Positions 32,701-46,300 of a stretch of DNA of 64,000 nucleotides are shown piece after piece. The DNA is from Atrichornis clamosus (Eukaryota > Chordata > Aves > Passeriformes > Menuridae), in assembly GCA_013400975.1 (NCBI GenBank), contig WBMZ01014161.1, positions 117,501 through 181,500 on the forward strand, given 5' to 3'. Every line of letters begins with the position of its first letter. The stretch's first letter is position 1. The position numbers and the translations under genes are program-made. A model generated the notes under the pieces. It did not search any database. It saw nothing but the letters and a program-made list of their open reading frames with translations, and was not told the origin of the DNA.

Positions 32701-35219
32701 AGTAGTAGAAAATAAGTAATGGCTAAATTTTAAAGCTCTTCAAGAAAATACCAACTTTGACAGGAAGTTTGGCACTAGTTTTAGAGGAGGAATGAAGAAG
32801 GTGAATTTGAGTTTTGGTGGGGATGTTCTCTAGATTTCAACCAAATTGCAACTTATATATTACAATATGTTCTATTAACAGTTTTAAAAGTTACGACTGA
32901 ATCACCTTGGCGTCACTGTTGACCCCAGAAAAGGACGTTGTTTTGTGGTATTCTGTTGTACTTTCACATATTTTGTAATACGAACTCACTGGTAAATTTT
33001 TGAAGCACTAGGTTTATTTAGGACAAGTTTATAATATATCATTGTAACAGTTTGCAGTTTTAATGATGGTATTTATTTTAAGTTGCTCCTTTCTCATTAG
33101 CTTCTTGAAAATGCATTAAATCTAAATTTCAAAATTGATAGCTTCCTTATCGATCAGAGTTGACTGATGCGGAGGGTTCTGCATCGAACAGTTTCTCATA
33201 ATTTCTCATTAGTGGGGTATGTTAGTGATTGCATTGTTAAACTTTCTGTAATCAATGTGAAGTGTTGCAGGCACAGAGCATGCGGATAGTTTTCTTTTGA
33301 ACAAACAGAATCACCTCCTGCTTTGTAGCTTCAAACGAAGGGTGTCGTGGTGAAGAATCAGTACAGCTTACCTAATGCTGTTACAGCAGTGGAACCACAG
33401 TTTCAGTTGACTTTCTTGCTAGTTCTTACAGCAGTTGGACAAAAGGGTGCAGAGATTAAAAGAAAAGCGTAACAAATGCTCTTGCCAGCAAAATTATCAA
33501 CTAGCAGTTAGGAAGCCAGTATTTGCAGTTCTGTAAAGATGTAAGTCTCGGCTCTCGATAACAAACTCTACAAATCATAATTTTTTTTACTTATGTATTT
33601 TATGCAGTCATAAATATTGTAATCTTGACAAACCATGCTGCAACTGAAAAGCTACTCCTTTAAAGTAGTCTTAAACCCAAATAAAAGCAAGATACACTTA
33701 CCTCAACTAATGGTAAACAAAAGGTCCTCATTTCTCAGTGCTGTAAAAGAACATTGCTAATTAGGCAAAGAGCTACTGTGCTTTATGAAAAGGGCTTTGT
33801 ACCTTTTCCTCCCCGTTGGAAAAGTGGATATGGCATTACCAAGGAAGAATATTTGTATTTTGCCAATGAGCAAGTAGACCAAATCAGAAGAGCATCAGGC
33901 AGCATTGCTCGTTCTGTGGGAAGGTGTTGTCATAAATCTGAATTGCTGCAGGGCTTTAATATTTTGCAGTTTTCATATTTCCTAATCACACTATGCTCCT
34001 GAGCAATGGACAGTTTGGATCTATAAGCTGCTATGATTTAGAATGCTTTTGTTTCATTTTATTAAAAAAGCACAAGTTAATATTTTTATCAGTTGTACTT
34101 ATTAAGAAGCACTTGTGCTGCTTCAGTTGTGAAGCACAAGATGCCAAGTGAAACATTTGTGATCTCTGGGTATTTCCGAGCATTCAGAGCTGGGAGGGCG
34201 GGGGGAGGCTGGAATCTGAAGCTGGATGGAGGGAAGTGGCTCCCTTTCCAAGGAATCTTGGTCTTAGGGCCCTTGAGCTCCATCCACAGCTGATCCCTAC
34301 TGCCAGTGATTCTGATTTGCTTGTGGCTACAAACTGTAGCAGCAGGCAAATTAAAGATGAAAATGGCCAAAGACGTGGCATTTGTTGCGAGAATTTTCAA
34401 AAAGTTACAGGCTAATAGAAGAATGATATTAGGGGATGGATAAAACCAGAGAGACAAAAATGGGTGTTTTTTTAAAAACCAGTAAAAAGTTGAATTACAG
34501 ATAAGAAGGAATTAGAAATAGCAACGTTTGCTACTGAGTTGTGGATCTGAGAACTGTCCTGGAGGAGCTTGACAAAAAGGGATCCCTCAAATGGGAAGAA
34601 ATAGTCGTGTGTTTCTGAGCTTAATTAAGTTCTTCCATAAATATATTCAACAGAGCATTTGATTTTAATGCTTTCCCTCGGGTGCGTAACTTGGGAGCAG
34701 TGTATTTTTGCTTTTTTGGAGAAGTCTTACCAGTGGTTAAAGCTTAGAGGTAGTGATGTTGGCATCTATATATGAAGTATTTAGATAAAAGTCACTAGAA
34801 AGAAGTATCTCCTGACAGGAAATTCCCAAAGTTTCCTGAATTCATGTGACAGATGACTTGTTGATCCTAAAGACAAAGTACCCTGAGTCTGTGCCTTTCT
34901 ACATGGAAGGGGGACTTTCCAAGTAGCCTTAAAGTGAGGTTTTGCTTAAATGAGCACAGCTTGGCTCAGTTGAGCAGGGTACAGCAGGGTCTTGGATCAA
35001 AGGTGGGCATTGGGGACTCCTCAGCTGGTGATTTCCTGGCCACAAATACATTCATTGGTTAGGAGAAGGGAGGTGCAAGGGTACAGCCAAGACCCTTGCG
35101 AAGAGGGTATTCATCCGTGGTTGCTGCCCTGATCCTGGGAAGGATCTCAGACGTGTTACTTGGTGCAGGGGGTAAGGAGGGAGGAGGGTGCTTAAACCTG
35201 AGCTTCCCTAGGCCAGAAA
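32701..35219. other. Intergenic sequence after KDM6A
   Basis: AT-rich sequence becomes GC-richer after about 34.1 kb. An open frame of unknown meaning on the plus strand (about 33.69–34.00 kb) lies here. No gene or repeat was recognised. Confidence 0.7.
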
Positions 35220-35766
35220 CATTTTGTCTGGGGCCAGAGCAGAGAGCCACAATGAGGCCAGCAGGTGAGGGTGGTAGGGAAGCTCCTTGTCCAGGAGGAG
35301 GACATGGAACTGTGGGAGCAGGTCCAGAGAAGGGCCACAAAGTTGGTAAGAGGAGTGGAGCACATCCCCTATGAAGACGGGATGAAAGTTGGGGCTGTTC
35401 AGCCTGGAGAAGGGAAGGTTGCATGGAGGGCTCAGAGCAGCCCTCCGGAATCTGACAGGGCTACAGGGAAGCTGGAGAGGGACTCTTCATCAGGAACTGG
35501 AGTGATAGGACAAGGAGTGACGGGTACAAATTGAAAGAGAGGAAATTTAGATATTAGGAAGAAATTTTTTACTGTGAGGGTAGTGAGGCACTGGCACAGG
35601 TTGCCCAGAGGAGCTGTGGATGCCCTATCCCTGGGAGCGTTCAAAGGTTGGATAAGGTCTTGAGCAGCCTTGTCTAGTGGGAGGTGCCCCTGCCCATGGC
35701 AGGGGATTGGGTCTAGATGATCTTTCAGGTCCCTTCTAACCCCAGCCATTCCGTGATTCTGTGATC
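35220..35766 (+). mobile_element. CR1 LINE 3' fragment, longest copy in the window
   Basis: This copy contains the distal CR1 coding end and 3' UTR: agaagggccacaaagttggt, gttcagcctggagaaggga, ttgcccagaggagctgtgga, gtgggaggtgcccctgccca and gatgatctttcaggtccctt, ending in cgtgattctgtga. It is 5'-truncated with frame disruptions and has no functional product. Start approximate. Confidence 0.93.
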
Positions 35767-38700
35767 TTCGTGGCTGCTTTAGCCACGGGGGGATCACTCC
35801 AGTGAGAGTGCATGGGGGAAAAGGCTGAGGAGTGTGAGGATTTACCTCAGGGACAGGTCAGAGACGGCAAGTACTGACTGTTCCCATTGTGCTGGTGCTG
35901 AGAGTGGGGGAAGGAGGGGTGCAGGTGATGCCCAGACAAGTCCAAGCTGAAAACAAAGCTGGAGCTCAGCTCCAGGCTCAGTCAGGGCTGCTGCCTGCAG
36001 GGCCCCACGGAGGAGGGCACAGCGTGCCAGGGAGGAGGCTGCCAGCAAGGCAACAGTGCAGGCATGGGAGGGTCCCAAGGCAGCCTCATTCCAGGAAAAC
36101 AACGGCATTCCTCCAGAAAGAGGGGAGAGCAGAACATTTGGGGGAGGTGGAACATGGCATTTCCGTGTTGGTGCCAGAACTCCACGGTACGCTGAAGAAC
36201 ACACAGAGGAGAGGGAGAGCAGCTGCTGGGCAGAGCCCCCGTGGTGACAGGTTATGTCGGGAGGGGCTGCAGCACAGCTCTGTGTCTGCACCGGGAACAC
36301 AGGGACAATCCCCGAGCCCCACAGGAGCTGTCCCCCTGTCAGCACAGGTGGGAGGAACTGGAGTGTCTGCTGCCGTGCCCGGGAGCTGCAGTGCTGGGCT
36401 CTCCCACTGCGGTGGGAATAGGGGAGCAGGGATGGGTTGTAGAGGTGAGCACTCACTAGAAGATTCCAAAGACAGGTGTGGGGTGAGGTGCATGTATCCT
36501 TATTTACCTTGGGAAGCCATAAAAACAGACTGCTGGGTTGGAAAACAGGAAAAGGCATCTCATGGCGGCAAGAGCAGGGTGGGCTCAGCTTCCAGCCCCA
36601 CTTGGGCAGCACCGTCTGTGTTCTGCAGGTCACTGCCAGCCCCTGCTGCCAGGGGCCTTGCTGAAGGGTTAAAATACAATTGCTGCTGCCCCTGCCCAGA
36701 GAACAGCAGGGCAGTGGGCACACACAGCAGCTGGGACAGGTGTGGAGCTGGGATGGAAATGGATTTGTCATTGGAGCCCACTGCCTCCCTCCTGTCCTGC
36801 CCCCGAGCTCCTGACGGGCAGTGGTTCCTCTCTCACAGAAGGCAGCACGCTCCACTTCCCAGAGCAGGGAGCAGTGCTCTCAAACGACACAGCCCACTAT
36901 TATTTTCTGATAGAAGGTGTTTTCAGGCCTGGTTTAGACGTGTGCAACTGCCCAGGCTAGAGGGAGTGACACATAGTTAGGGACTGAAGCTGGTGAAAAG
37001 GGAAACCAATCCAGAATGGCTGTTGGACAGAGCAATTGGAAAGTAGCACAGCCCAGGCAGTGGTTAATGGATGGGCTAATGGTTAAACAAATGGGCTAAA
37101 GCAGTAAGTCCTTTAATTCATGGAGCTGGGAGATTCTTGACTGAGTCACACCCACACAACTCAGCCGTTGCCAGAGTCCATGGGAGCACTGAAACGTGGG
37201 ATGAGGGAGCTGGCTCCAAGTACGTGCAAAACCTTGAAATCATTGAAAGGGTCAGGAAAGGACACCACAAGAAAAGACTGAGAAAAGAAGTAGCCTAAGG
37301 TGTGTCCAGGGACGTGGCTGGGCTGTCATTTAGTTCAGCCTTCTGGGCACAGAGAAAGATGAACAGGAATAGAGAATGTTTTCAGCCCTTTCTCCTTCTC
37401 TACTTTTCAGCACCAAATCAGTGGGAAACTGAGTAGTCCTTTGAGGAAACTGGGCTTTTCTTGTGACAGGGGTCAGCCATCTGTAGCTGTCAATGCCATA
37501 TGCTGAGTGCAACTTTCAGTTCATTCCTGGATGCTGCTGGAGATTTAATCTGTTCAGTTTTAAGCTACATAAAACGTAGGGGTTTGAGGTGGGTTTTTTT
37601 CCCCAGAACATCACTGCCAGTGGGCTGTCCCACAGACTGGCTGATCCTCACAGCAGTGACTTGAAGGACTTTTCTGGCACCTGGAGAAGGCTGAGAGGTG
37701 GGCAGTTGGTGGAAACAGGGTTTGGTCACCAGTGTGCAAGCAAGGTTCAGGTGGGTACAAAAATGAGCTACTCAAGAACCAAAGTGGTCCTCAGGTGGGA
37801 CCACCAGGAGCCACCAGAGATAGCCTCATTTGGGCTGTGAAAAAATCCAAGGACAACAAGAAGCAGCCAGTCACAGTTGCCACAGGCTTGGGGGATTTTT
37901 TGAGAGGGAATATGGGGGAGTGTGGAGGGCTTTTTGAGGGTAGTAGCACTGGGCAGGGTGTCCAGTGCAATGTGATAAGAGCATCTGCTGCAGTTCAGTT
38001 TCAGCAGTCAAACCTCCTTAAAGGTCAAATGTGTTCATAGCTGAAGATTTGGAAATGTATTCCATGGGCTCAGGAACTGCTGGCAGGGTCAGGACAGACT
38101 TACGGCTCTGTATTTATGTGCAGGACTTTGTCTTGCTGAGATGCCGGTGTTATCTCTGCTGTCCTGGATTGAATGCTAATGATTTAGGGATGTATCCATT
38201 GCAAACAGGGGCAGCTCTGCCAGCTGCTCTGTTGGGTGTCAGGAGCAAGGAGGAGCAGGGGGAGCTGGCTCTGCTGGGCACGGAGAGCAAATTTTGCCAG
38301 CCCTGCCACAGCACAGCGGCTGCTCGTGTCCCCCGGACGGTGTGAACCTTCTGGGAGCACAACAGCTCCTCCCAGCTTTCCCCGAGTCCTCTTGGAGGAG
38401 AGCCCAGGGCAGGGCTGGGTGCTCACCCACATCCCTAGGGGAGTGCAGACAGCAGGAGCTGGGAATGTGTTGGAAGGGGTTCAGGGCTGGTGCTCCTTAA
38501 TACTCTGCCCAGTCTTTTACCCCCAGGCTGGTGCAACCCTGGAAGCCTTGTGAGAGCACCCAGGAAGGTTTGGTTTTGGGTGGCAAAGTGGTTGTAGTTA
38601 TGTTCGAGGAGGCAGAAGTGCCTGGGCAGCTCAGGGACGCTGATATGCGGCCATCAGATAAGGGTGAGGATACTGGATACCTGCCTGGGAGATTTAAAAA

Positions 38701-39071
38701 TAAAAAAAATTGGTTTCAGTAGCAGATTGACAGAGTATAATGTTACTGAGAAGCAGCAGAGTGGGCTCAGCCCAGGGGTGCCCCATGGCACACGTTCTGC
38801 ATCAAAATACTGAGCTTTGGCCAAGAACCAGCCTACAGCAGATCGTGGGCAGATGGACATCATAGGAGAAAAATACCTCAGCTCCACATGGATTAGGTTT
38901 CCCTCATCATTTATCCATTCCAGCACTCAAATGCAATGAGATTTTGGTATTTCTAAACACGGATCAGGGAAATTGCTGTGCCTGTGTGCACTGAGCTGTG
39001 TCTTGTAACCATGTGATTCTAAGTCAAGTGGTATTCTCACATTTTAATATTACCTCAGCATCTTCATTCTC
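35767..39071. other. GC-rich intergenic sequence
   Basis: Long open frames occur on both strands between 35842 and 36980, but their translations are rich in Pro, Gly, Ser, Arg and Cys, with no domain I recognise. The rest shows only chance frames. No promoter, splice pattern or repeat could be supported. Confidence 0.6.
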
Positions 39072-39262
39072 AGGAAGACTTTCTTCACTGAAGGGGTTGT
39101 CAAGCATTGGAAGGGGCTGCCCAGGATGGTGGTGGAGTCAGCATCCCTGAAGTGTTCAAGGAGCAACTGGGTGTGGCACTTAGTGCTGTGGTTTAATTAA
39201 CGTGGTTGGGCTTGATGATCTTGGAGGGCTTTTCCAACCTTAATGATTCTGTGAGTCTTTGA
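39072..39262 (+). mobile_element. CR1 LINE 3' fragment
   Basis: It is recognised from ctttcttcactgaaggggtt, ggaaggggctgcccagga, ggtggtggagtcagc and gggcttgatgatcttggagg, ending in atgattctgtgag. It is short and 5'-truncated. Confidence 0.9.
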
Positions 39263-39739
39263 TCTTTCAGCTCTTACCTGTGTTCTCCAGTCAAAAGTTC
39301 TGCAGGGTTATCTCTGAGATATATGCAGCAGAAAACATTTCCCTTGTAAGAGAAAAATTAAAAGATCAGGAGGAAAAGAAATCAGATTTTGGTGAGAAGT
39401 GTCTTAGAGGTGCAAGTATACAATTTTTTAAAAGTAGCAAATGAACAACAAAAGGAGCAAAGTCTGGCAGGGCAAAACTCTGGGCAGCCATAAAATTGTT
39501 TGAGTGTTTAGTGATCCCCCCTCAGTTCTGATTAACAGAGAAATAATAGGTGTGCAGTAATTGATGATACCTTTGAAAAGCTTCTTCAGCAGCTACAAAG
39601 TAAAAAGCAAAGGTGGAATGAGTATTCCAGCGCAGAGCAAAATGAGTTGGCAATTATGGTTAAGTGCAACTTCAGTTCCTAATTTTCAAAATCAGTGCAA
39701 AATGCTGTTTACAGAGCTCGGTGGAGCCTTCAGCAATTA

Positions 39740-40330
39740 CGGCTGTGTTGCGAAGAATGCCACGGCTAATGCTCTCCACGGCTTATTTACACAACTGCAG
39801 GATGGGAGAACGTACGGCAGCGTGCGAATGAAGAGCTGCTGTGCTTGACTAGGTGTTCGATTGCCCTGTGCGTGCCAGGAGCTGCGTGTTTCAGCCCTGG
39901 CTGGTGTTCCCGCTGGCGCCGGCAGGGTGGGAGCCCCGGGACCGCCGGCACAACCCGCGGCTCTCCCCCCTCGGGGTCGTAGCCACGAGATGTTCTGGGT
40001 GGGATGCCGGACACCACTGCGCTGCGCGTTCCTGTGGAAACTGGGCTGGAGAAATCCATTCGGCCGCCAGCACGGAAACGTTCCCAGCCGCTGGGCTCGT
40101 GGGAATGCTGCTCCCCTGCCCGCCGCCCACCTCCTCTCCCCCTGCAGGTCGCCCCGGGGGCTCTGGGGTAGCAGGGGCAGCCGCAGCGGAGGTGCTGGCT
40201 CCTGATGGAGGGGGCTGGCGCAGCTCGGCGCCTTCCTCCCTTGCTGCTCACCGTCGGCCAGGCCGATGGGTGCTGCCAGGAAAGCGAGGAAGGCGGTGTT
40301 TTTCCTCATGGATCTCCAAGTTCTGCTGTG
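39740..40330. promoter_or_regulatory. CpG-island-like block, intergenic
   Basis: CpG dinucleotides are dense here compared with the sequence on either side, and GC content is high between about 39850 and 40300 (motifs such as ggcgccggc and gaccgccggcac). No TATA box or first exon of a known gene was found. It may be a promoter for an unannotated transcript or an enhancer. Long open frames across it are expected from the GC content and are not taken as genes. Confidence 0.5.
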
Positions 40331-43300
40331 AAAAGGTCTTGGGAAGGAATGAGGAGGCTTTGTGCTGGCAGATTTTGGTACCTGGAGTGAGGATAGAGAG
40401 GTGGAGCATCTTGCTTCAGTGTTTCCTTTCCTCCCTGCCAGTGATTACCCTCATCTGGCATTTCTGCCCCAGGAGCCCCGGCACTGCGGGGATGGTGGAT
40501 GCAGGGCAGCCGTGGATACACGAGTTAAGGAAGCGGGGTTTTCTGTGCCTGAGGAGAAGGGATGTGCATTTCTTCTCATCTTGCAGAAGCTGGGTGGTGT
40601 GACTGCTTTCAAGAACTTGAATACACAGAAAAAAAAATCTCACATAGAGAGGAAGTGCTGCTCACTGCTCTGTGTCTTTTTTTTTTGCACCTCCTTCCTC
40701 TTCCAGTTTGTTTGGCAAGCTATCTTGCTTGAGATCTGCCAGAGAAGAATCCCTCTTTCTTTCTCTTCTGGCAAATCTCTTCACGTCTTGAATGTCTCTT
40801 ATGCCTTGTTTGTGTGCTCATTTTGGTGCTTTTCAGTGGTTTTGCTCATCTCTCCTTCTCAGAATACCTCGTTTTCTCTTAACATTTATCTCCATGCTGT
40901 CACTGACAAGCATCGTTAGTGCAGCCTTTCTGCGCACTGACACACTCCTTGTGTCTCAGCCATGCTCATCGCCTTCTCCTGGTGGATTTAATGCTCAAAG
41001 GGGAGGAAGAATTTGGGTTTGAAGAATAGGTTGGCATTAGGAGAATCCTCCAGACCGGAGGATATCATAAAGCAATTAGCTCAATACTGTACATAGACCT
41101 GTGCCTGTCACTGATAATGGCAAGTCCACTGAGATGCAAGAAGAATAGTTATTTTTCAAACAGGCTTTTATTTGTTTTGTTGCAAGGTGATTCATTTGTT
41201 TGGGCTGTCTGAGAATGCATTAAATGTCTTTAAAAGTTTTGAAAACTGAAGGCATGATGTCCCTCCAACGCTCCTCCACCTTAGTCCCCATTACTGAAAT
41301 GCTGTTTTAAATGTTGGTTTAACTTGAATTACTCTGTGGTTCTTTATTTGGTTTTTCATGTTTGCCTCTTGCCACGCCAAAGTTCTCTGAGTCATCACTT
41401 CCCTGCCACACAGGTCACACCTTTCCCTCCTCTGCCTCCATCCTTTGCCCCCCATGGTTACTGACCAGTGATTATCGGGTCAGCAGAGGAAGAAAAGTGT
41501 GACCCAATTAATAGGAAACGAACTAGAAAGAGTTGCATTTACATTTTTTGCAGTGAAGCCTCCTTCCTGGTTTCTGTTTTCCTTAATGTATTTGTTGTAC
41601 CTGTTTGGAGGCAGGTTCCCCAGAGCACAGTTATCTCCTCTGATGTGCAGAAGCACAGAACCCCATGCCTTGGGGCCTTCTGCCCTGCCCTGCTCCCTTC
41701 ATTAAGCTGGAATTGGAGGACCCACTGTGGGTTTGGGTGATAACAACCTTTCCCTACTTCTTCTCTTCGCAATTCCCTTCCATCTTCCCTGGTCTGCACC
41801 AAGAGGAAGTTTTTCCCCTGGCACCTCTCCAGCGGCAGCCACTTCGAGGAAAGAGTTTCCCTTCCCTGTCCCAAGCAGCCAAAGCATCCCTTGCCCGAGA
41901 GGAGCCCGTGCAAAGCTCCTCTGCAGCCAAGCCCCGGGGGCAGGGCAGTGACCTGGCAGCTGCTGCTGGTGGCAGCTGGGACATCCCCTGGGAGCAAACA
42001 GGGCTGTAGCTGCACCACCTCCGGCTGGGGAAAGGTGTCCTCCTCCCTGGCTGCTTGTCCTGGGCAGAGCCCCACTGGGTTCTCACCAGCCCTGCTTCAT
42101 TCCAGATCAGAAAACACAACCATCTGCATTTCTGGAATGAGGACTTGTCCCTTAGGAAGGAGTCTGAGGTCTCTCCAGTCCTCTGAGAGAAATGACTCCA
42201 GTAACCATAAGGGAGTGAGGATGATGAGAAGGAAAAAGAGCCTTATAGACGAAGCTGTTTTGGGTAAGACATCAGGATAACTTGGTCACGGCAGTTAATC
42301 TCTCTAAAAACCCAAGCACACGAGGAGATGGGGGGAGGGACAGTTTCCTGAGCTACCAGGTTTCACCTGGGAGGAAAGCAAATTCTTCGAGCCCCAGGTT
42401 TCCAAACCCTAAAAGGCAAACAAATATCAGGCGAAATCTCTTGGACCATTCTGACTCTATGAGAGGAGAGAAACCTGTATCAATCCCTGTACAGCCACAG
42501 AAAGCTGTTTCAGATGTTGAAATTAAAAGTCTCTGGAGGGTAGTAGCCCTCAAAAATTAAACCAGATGCATTTTTGCCTGATAACTTGGTTTTGATTATG
42601 ATGAAGGGTTGTTCTGAATGAACATTTCCAGGCATGAAAAGTGGCTAACCTGGGAAACCAGTGCTTTAATAGATCTGGGATCTCGAAGCTCCCATGTGCC
42701 ATTACAGTGTTCTCTCCCTCCTACACACAACTCTGATGTTAAGATAGTTTCTCTGCATCAGGATAAGCTTATTTCTTTCCAGTTGTGTTTGGTTTGGGGT
42801 TTTTATTCCCCAAAAGGAGATATCAGTGAAAAATTAGGGTGGTTCCTTGAGAAGACAGTGAGTCATTAGTAGCTATGTTGCAATAGTTTTATTCATAAAT
42901 ATTGTAACTTTATTCACATCTTTAATTTTGTAGACATTACAAAAATAAAGACTCCTTTTCAAATCAGGAAGATGTTTCCTTGGTCATCAGGAGTGGGCAC
43001 CTGACCACGGCCTGGGACATCACCCCAGGAGCCCCAGTCCTTGTTCCAGCCATTCCTGTGACATTTGGAATTCCCTTGGGCTGGCACCTTGGGCCAAATC
43101 CCTGCTGCTGTGTTTAGGGAGGAGTGGAAGAAACAAGACAAAGAAGGATCCTTGTCCTGGTGTGTCCTCCCTACAATCGTGATGTGGGGATTTCCTCGGC
43201 AGTGCCTCTCTTCAGGCCCATGACATCTTGCAAGGCTGACTTCCCCTGGGAAAACCCTCCCACGCCTGTGCCTGTCCAGTTATCCTGTTTTCCTCTGCTC

Positions 43301-46300
43301 TGTGCTGAAACCCCAGCTCTTCCCAGGCTCCTTTGGCAGGCTGAGCTCCCTGGAGCCCCTGCTCTGCTCCTGGTTTGCTCCCCGTGAAGAGCCTTGGATG
43401 GAGTCACACCCCCTGAGCAGGGCTCCTCACTCACACCCACTGGGTGCTGTTTCCACCAGAACCCATTTTTCACCATCTTTACTACAAAACAGCATCAAAG
43501 TCTTAGTGCAGAGACCCCCACCCTCCCTCCTGTGACACAGGGGGAGGTTGGGGTGGGTTTTACCTGATTTTAGTCTTAACAGATTCACTTAAGCTCTTAC
43601 TCCTATTTCTTCTTTGAGACACCGCCTGTGACTATCATTGCAAAATACTGATTTCTTCATTCCTTGGGCTGCCTTGCACTGGGATTTCCTGCTGGCCTCA
43701 GCAGCTCTTCTGGCAGACTTTCTGCCTCTGATGTGTTTGAGAAAGGGTTCATTGTCAGCCTCCTCGCTGTTAGTAAGTCACTCCTTGGATTTCTCTTCTG
43801 GGGCTGCCTTATTGTAGTCTTGCATCTAATTTGCCTAATTTCTGCATCTGATTTCTACTTTTTGAAGGGTGTCTGTTGGGTTAGAATCGCTCCCTTGTGC
43901 TGCTGTTTGGCCACATGTATGTATGCACACATGTATGTGTGCGTGTATTTTTTATTTATTGTCAGTACACATTTACTCTGAACTTCTGATGTGGTGTCTT
44001 TAAAGAGATCCCACTGTTGCAGGGCTCTTCAAGAAAAACTTGGGCAGAGATCACAGCAGATCCCACTTTCCCATTGGGCTCCATATATGGCTTAAGAAAG
44101 ATAAGAAGCAGCTCACAGCTGTCCCTGGAACCTGCAAATCCAGCCTCCAAAAGTTTCACTCTGGGTGAGTTCACTCCTCTGCCATGGAGCATCCCTCCAT
44201 CCTTGTCCAGCTGCAGGAGGTGATTTGGGGCACTGCATCTAAGGGCCTTTGCTCCCACCTGCTCCAGAAGAAGCTGGTTGGTGTCTCAGAGCAGGAATGG
44301 GTATGCTCATGGATCTGGCTCTGCAGCAGGGAAAGGAGCAGTCACAGCTTTTCCAGTATTTCTTGATTTTTGCCTCTGTGGTACTCAGAGTCCTCTGTCC
44401 TTTAGTTCAGTCTGTGTTTCAATCAAATTTATGAGCAACCCCTCTCATAAAATCCCATGAAGACAGACACCCCTGCGAATGACAATCTTTTGAAGGCTCT
44501 GATCCAGTTAGGAAAGTCCTGGTTGTTTCTATGCCCTTTGACCTTTTATAGGTCCTCTTTGATCCGCCAGTGCTGAGAGGTTAGACTTCTATTTTGGATA
44601 AATATATACACTTTTTGGTGGAACCTCAAGGTCACATTCATACTCCTGTGCTCCACTCAGAAGCTGCTCTTTTCTGCCCTCCTTCCCCATAACTTTATAT
44701 TGCTGTACATGCAATCCTTCAGTCATGCAAAAGCTGTATTTTTAGAAAGCTCTGCTTGGCTCCTACCTAGGGACATAAAACCATGAGGTTCATCACTGCC
44801 TGGCCAGCCCTTCCCTGGGGTTGGTAACCCCAGAAATCCTGTTGGAATAAAAGTCAAACCCCTTAACTTCAGAGAGCCTTGCCCTAAGCACAGTGACAAA
44901 ACAAGTCAGCAGCTTGACAAGACCACTTCCTACAGGGCTTTTTCACACCCTTGTAAACACAAAGAGAAATGCCTGTCAGTATTTGTGCCCAGTCAGTGCA
45001 GCCACCTGATGGAAAGCCCCTGAGCACTGGCCATCACCCCTGGCCCTGTTCATCAGGCAGCTCCTCTGGTCCTTTGGCACCTGGAGCTGTGATCCCGTGC
45101 ATCCCTCCCGTAGCAAAGGCACCCCATGGAGTCCTCTCTCTGTTGGAAAGGGACGGGCAGAACAAGCAGTGCCGTGAGAGGAAACAGGAAGGGATACATA
45201 ATTAATTTCCTGAAATCTGGACAACTCTTCCCATCCTTTGTCCACCTGCTGAAGAGATTTTCATTTTGAAACACCAGTGGTGATGCAGCGACTCCTTCCA
45301 GGGACTTCTGAAATGGTGACGAGTGCCCTGACTGGGAACAGAGATGTTGAATCCCAGCACTTTCCCCCACCAGCATCACAGTTCCAGCACCTCTCTCCCA
45401 TTGCCCTTCAGCAGTACCTGAACTGAACACAAATCCCTGCTTTGTTTTGCTTGTAGAAATAGTGCAGACACACAAAGGCACTTTCTTTTCTCCATCTTCA
45501 TTTTCAGGTGGTGGGGAAAAAAATAAGTAAATGTTTACAGCTGCTCCAGCCAGGGCAGAGAGAAAACCCAGAGGTGATCTTCTTTCTTACTCTTTCTGCA
45601 CCAAGAATATGAACAGAGAGAGGTTTCAATCCCTGTGAAAAGTCCCTGATTACTTTTTCAAAGCAAGAAAACCCACTATTTTAAGGCATCACTAGAGGAA
45701 TGAATCTGACAAGCCTTTATCCAAATGAATGTTTAAATTTTCAAAGGGGGGGAAAAAAAAATCCCTTGTGACTGACAAGGTCCTTTTCAAACACAAAATA
45801 CGCTGAACCTTGCATGACATTTCTGTGGGTGTTAGCCTAAAGAGCTATCTTTGCATGCAATGTAGCAAATGAACTGTGTAAGGGAGGGCTGTAGCTGTGT
45901 GCATCCTTGCTGAGTAGTACTATGGGATTGTAAAACCTGACAAGCTGCTTTTTTTAAAGCTGCGTGTCCTCAGGGAAGAGGCTGGTGTATTCTTGTTCTT
46001 CAAACACCTGAAAAGTTTGTTCCAGGCTAACTATTGTAATTTATACTCTGTGTTGCAAGGCTTAGATCTTGATTTTTTGTTGTTTTTCTAAAATGCTAAA
46101 CCCAGGCAGTCGATCCCTAAAGAAGTGAGGGGCTCAGGGTGGAAGATATGCTGTGGGGGGAGCTGACAGAGGTGAAGGACGTGCAGCTCTGGCTCTCTGC
46201 ACAGCTCATTGTCCTTTTCCCATTGAGGAAATGTGTACCTGCTCCTTCCCCTTGAATGCTGGGGGTGGGCTGGGGGTCTTGCAGCCAGTCCCATCCCATC

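Noticed and set aside
39737..40602. Long open frames on both strands (249 and 190 codons) at the CpG-rich block
   Set aside because: Expected from high GC and few TA-containing stops. The translations are Gly/Pro/Arg/Ala-rich and show no domain or splice structure.
41539..42280. Several 100–180-codon frames on both strands
   Set aside because: GC-rich intergenic sequence with no recognisable domain, splice pattern or repeat identity.
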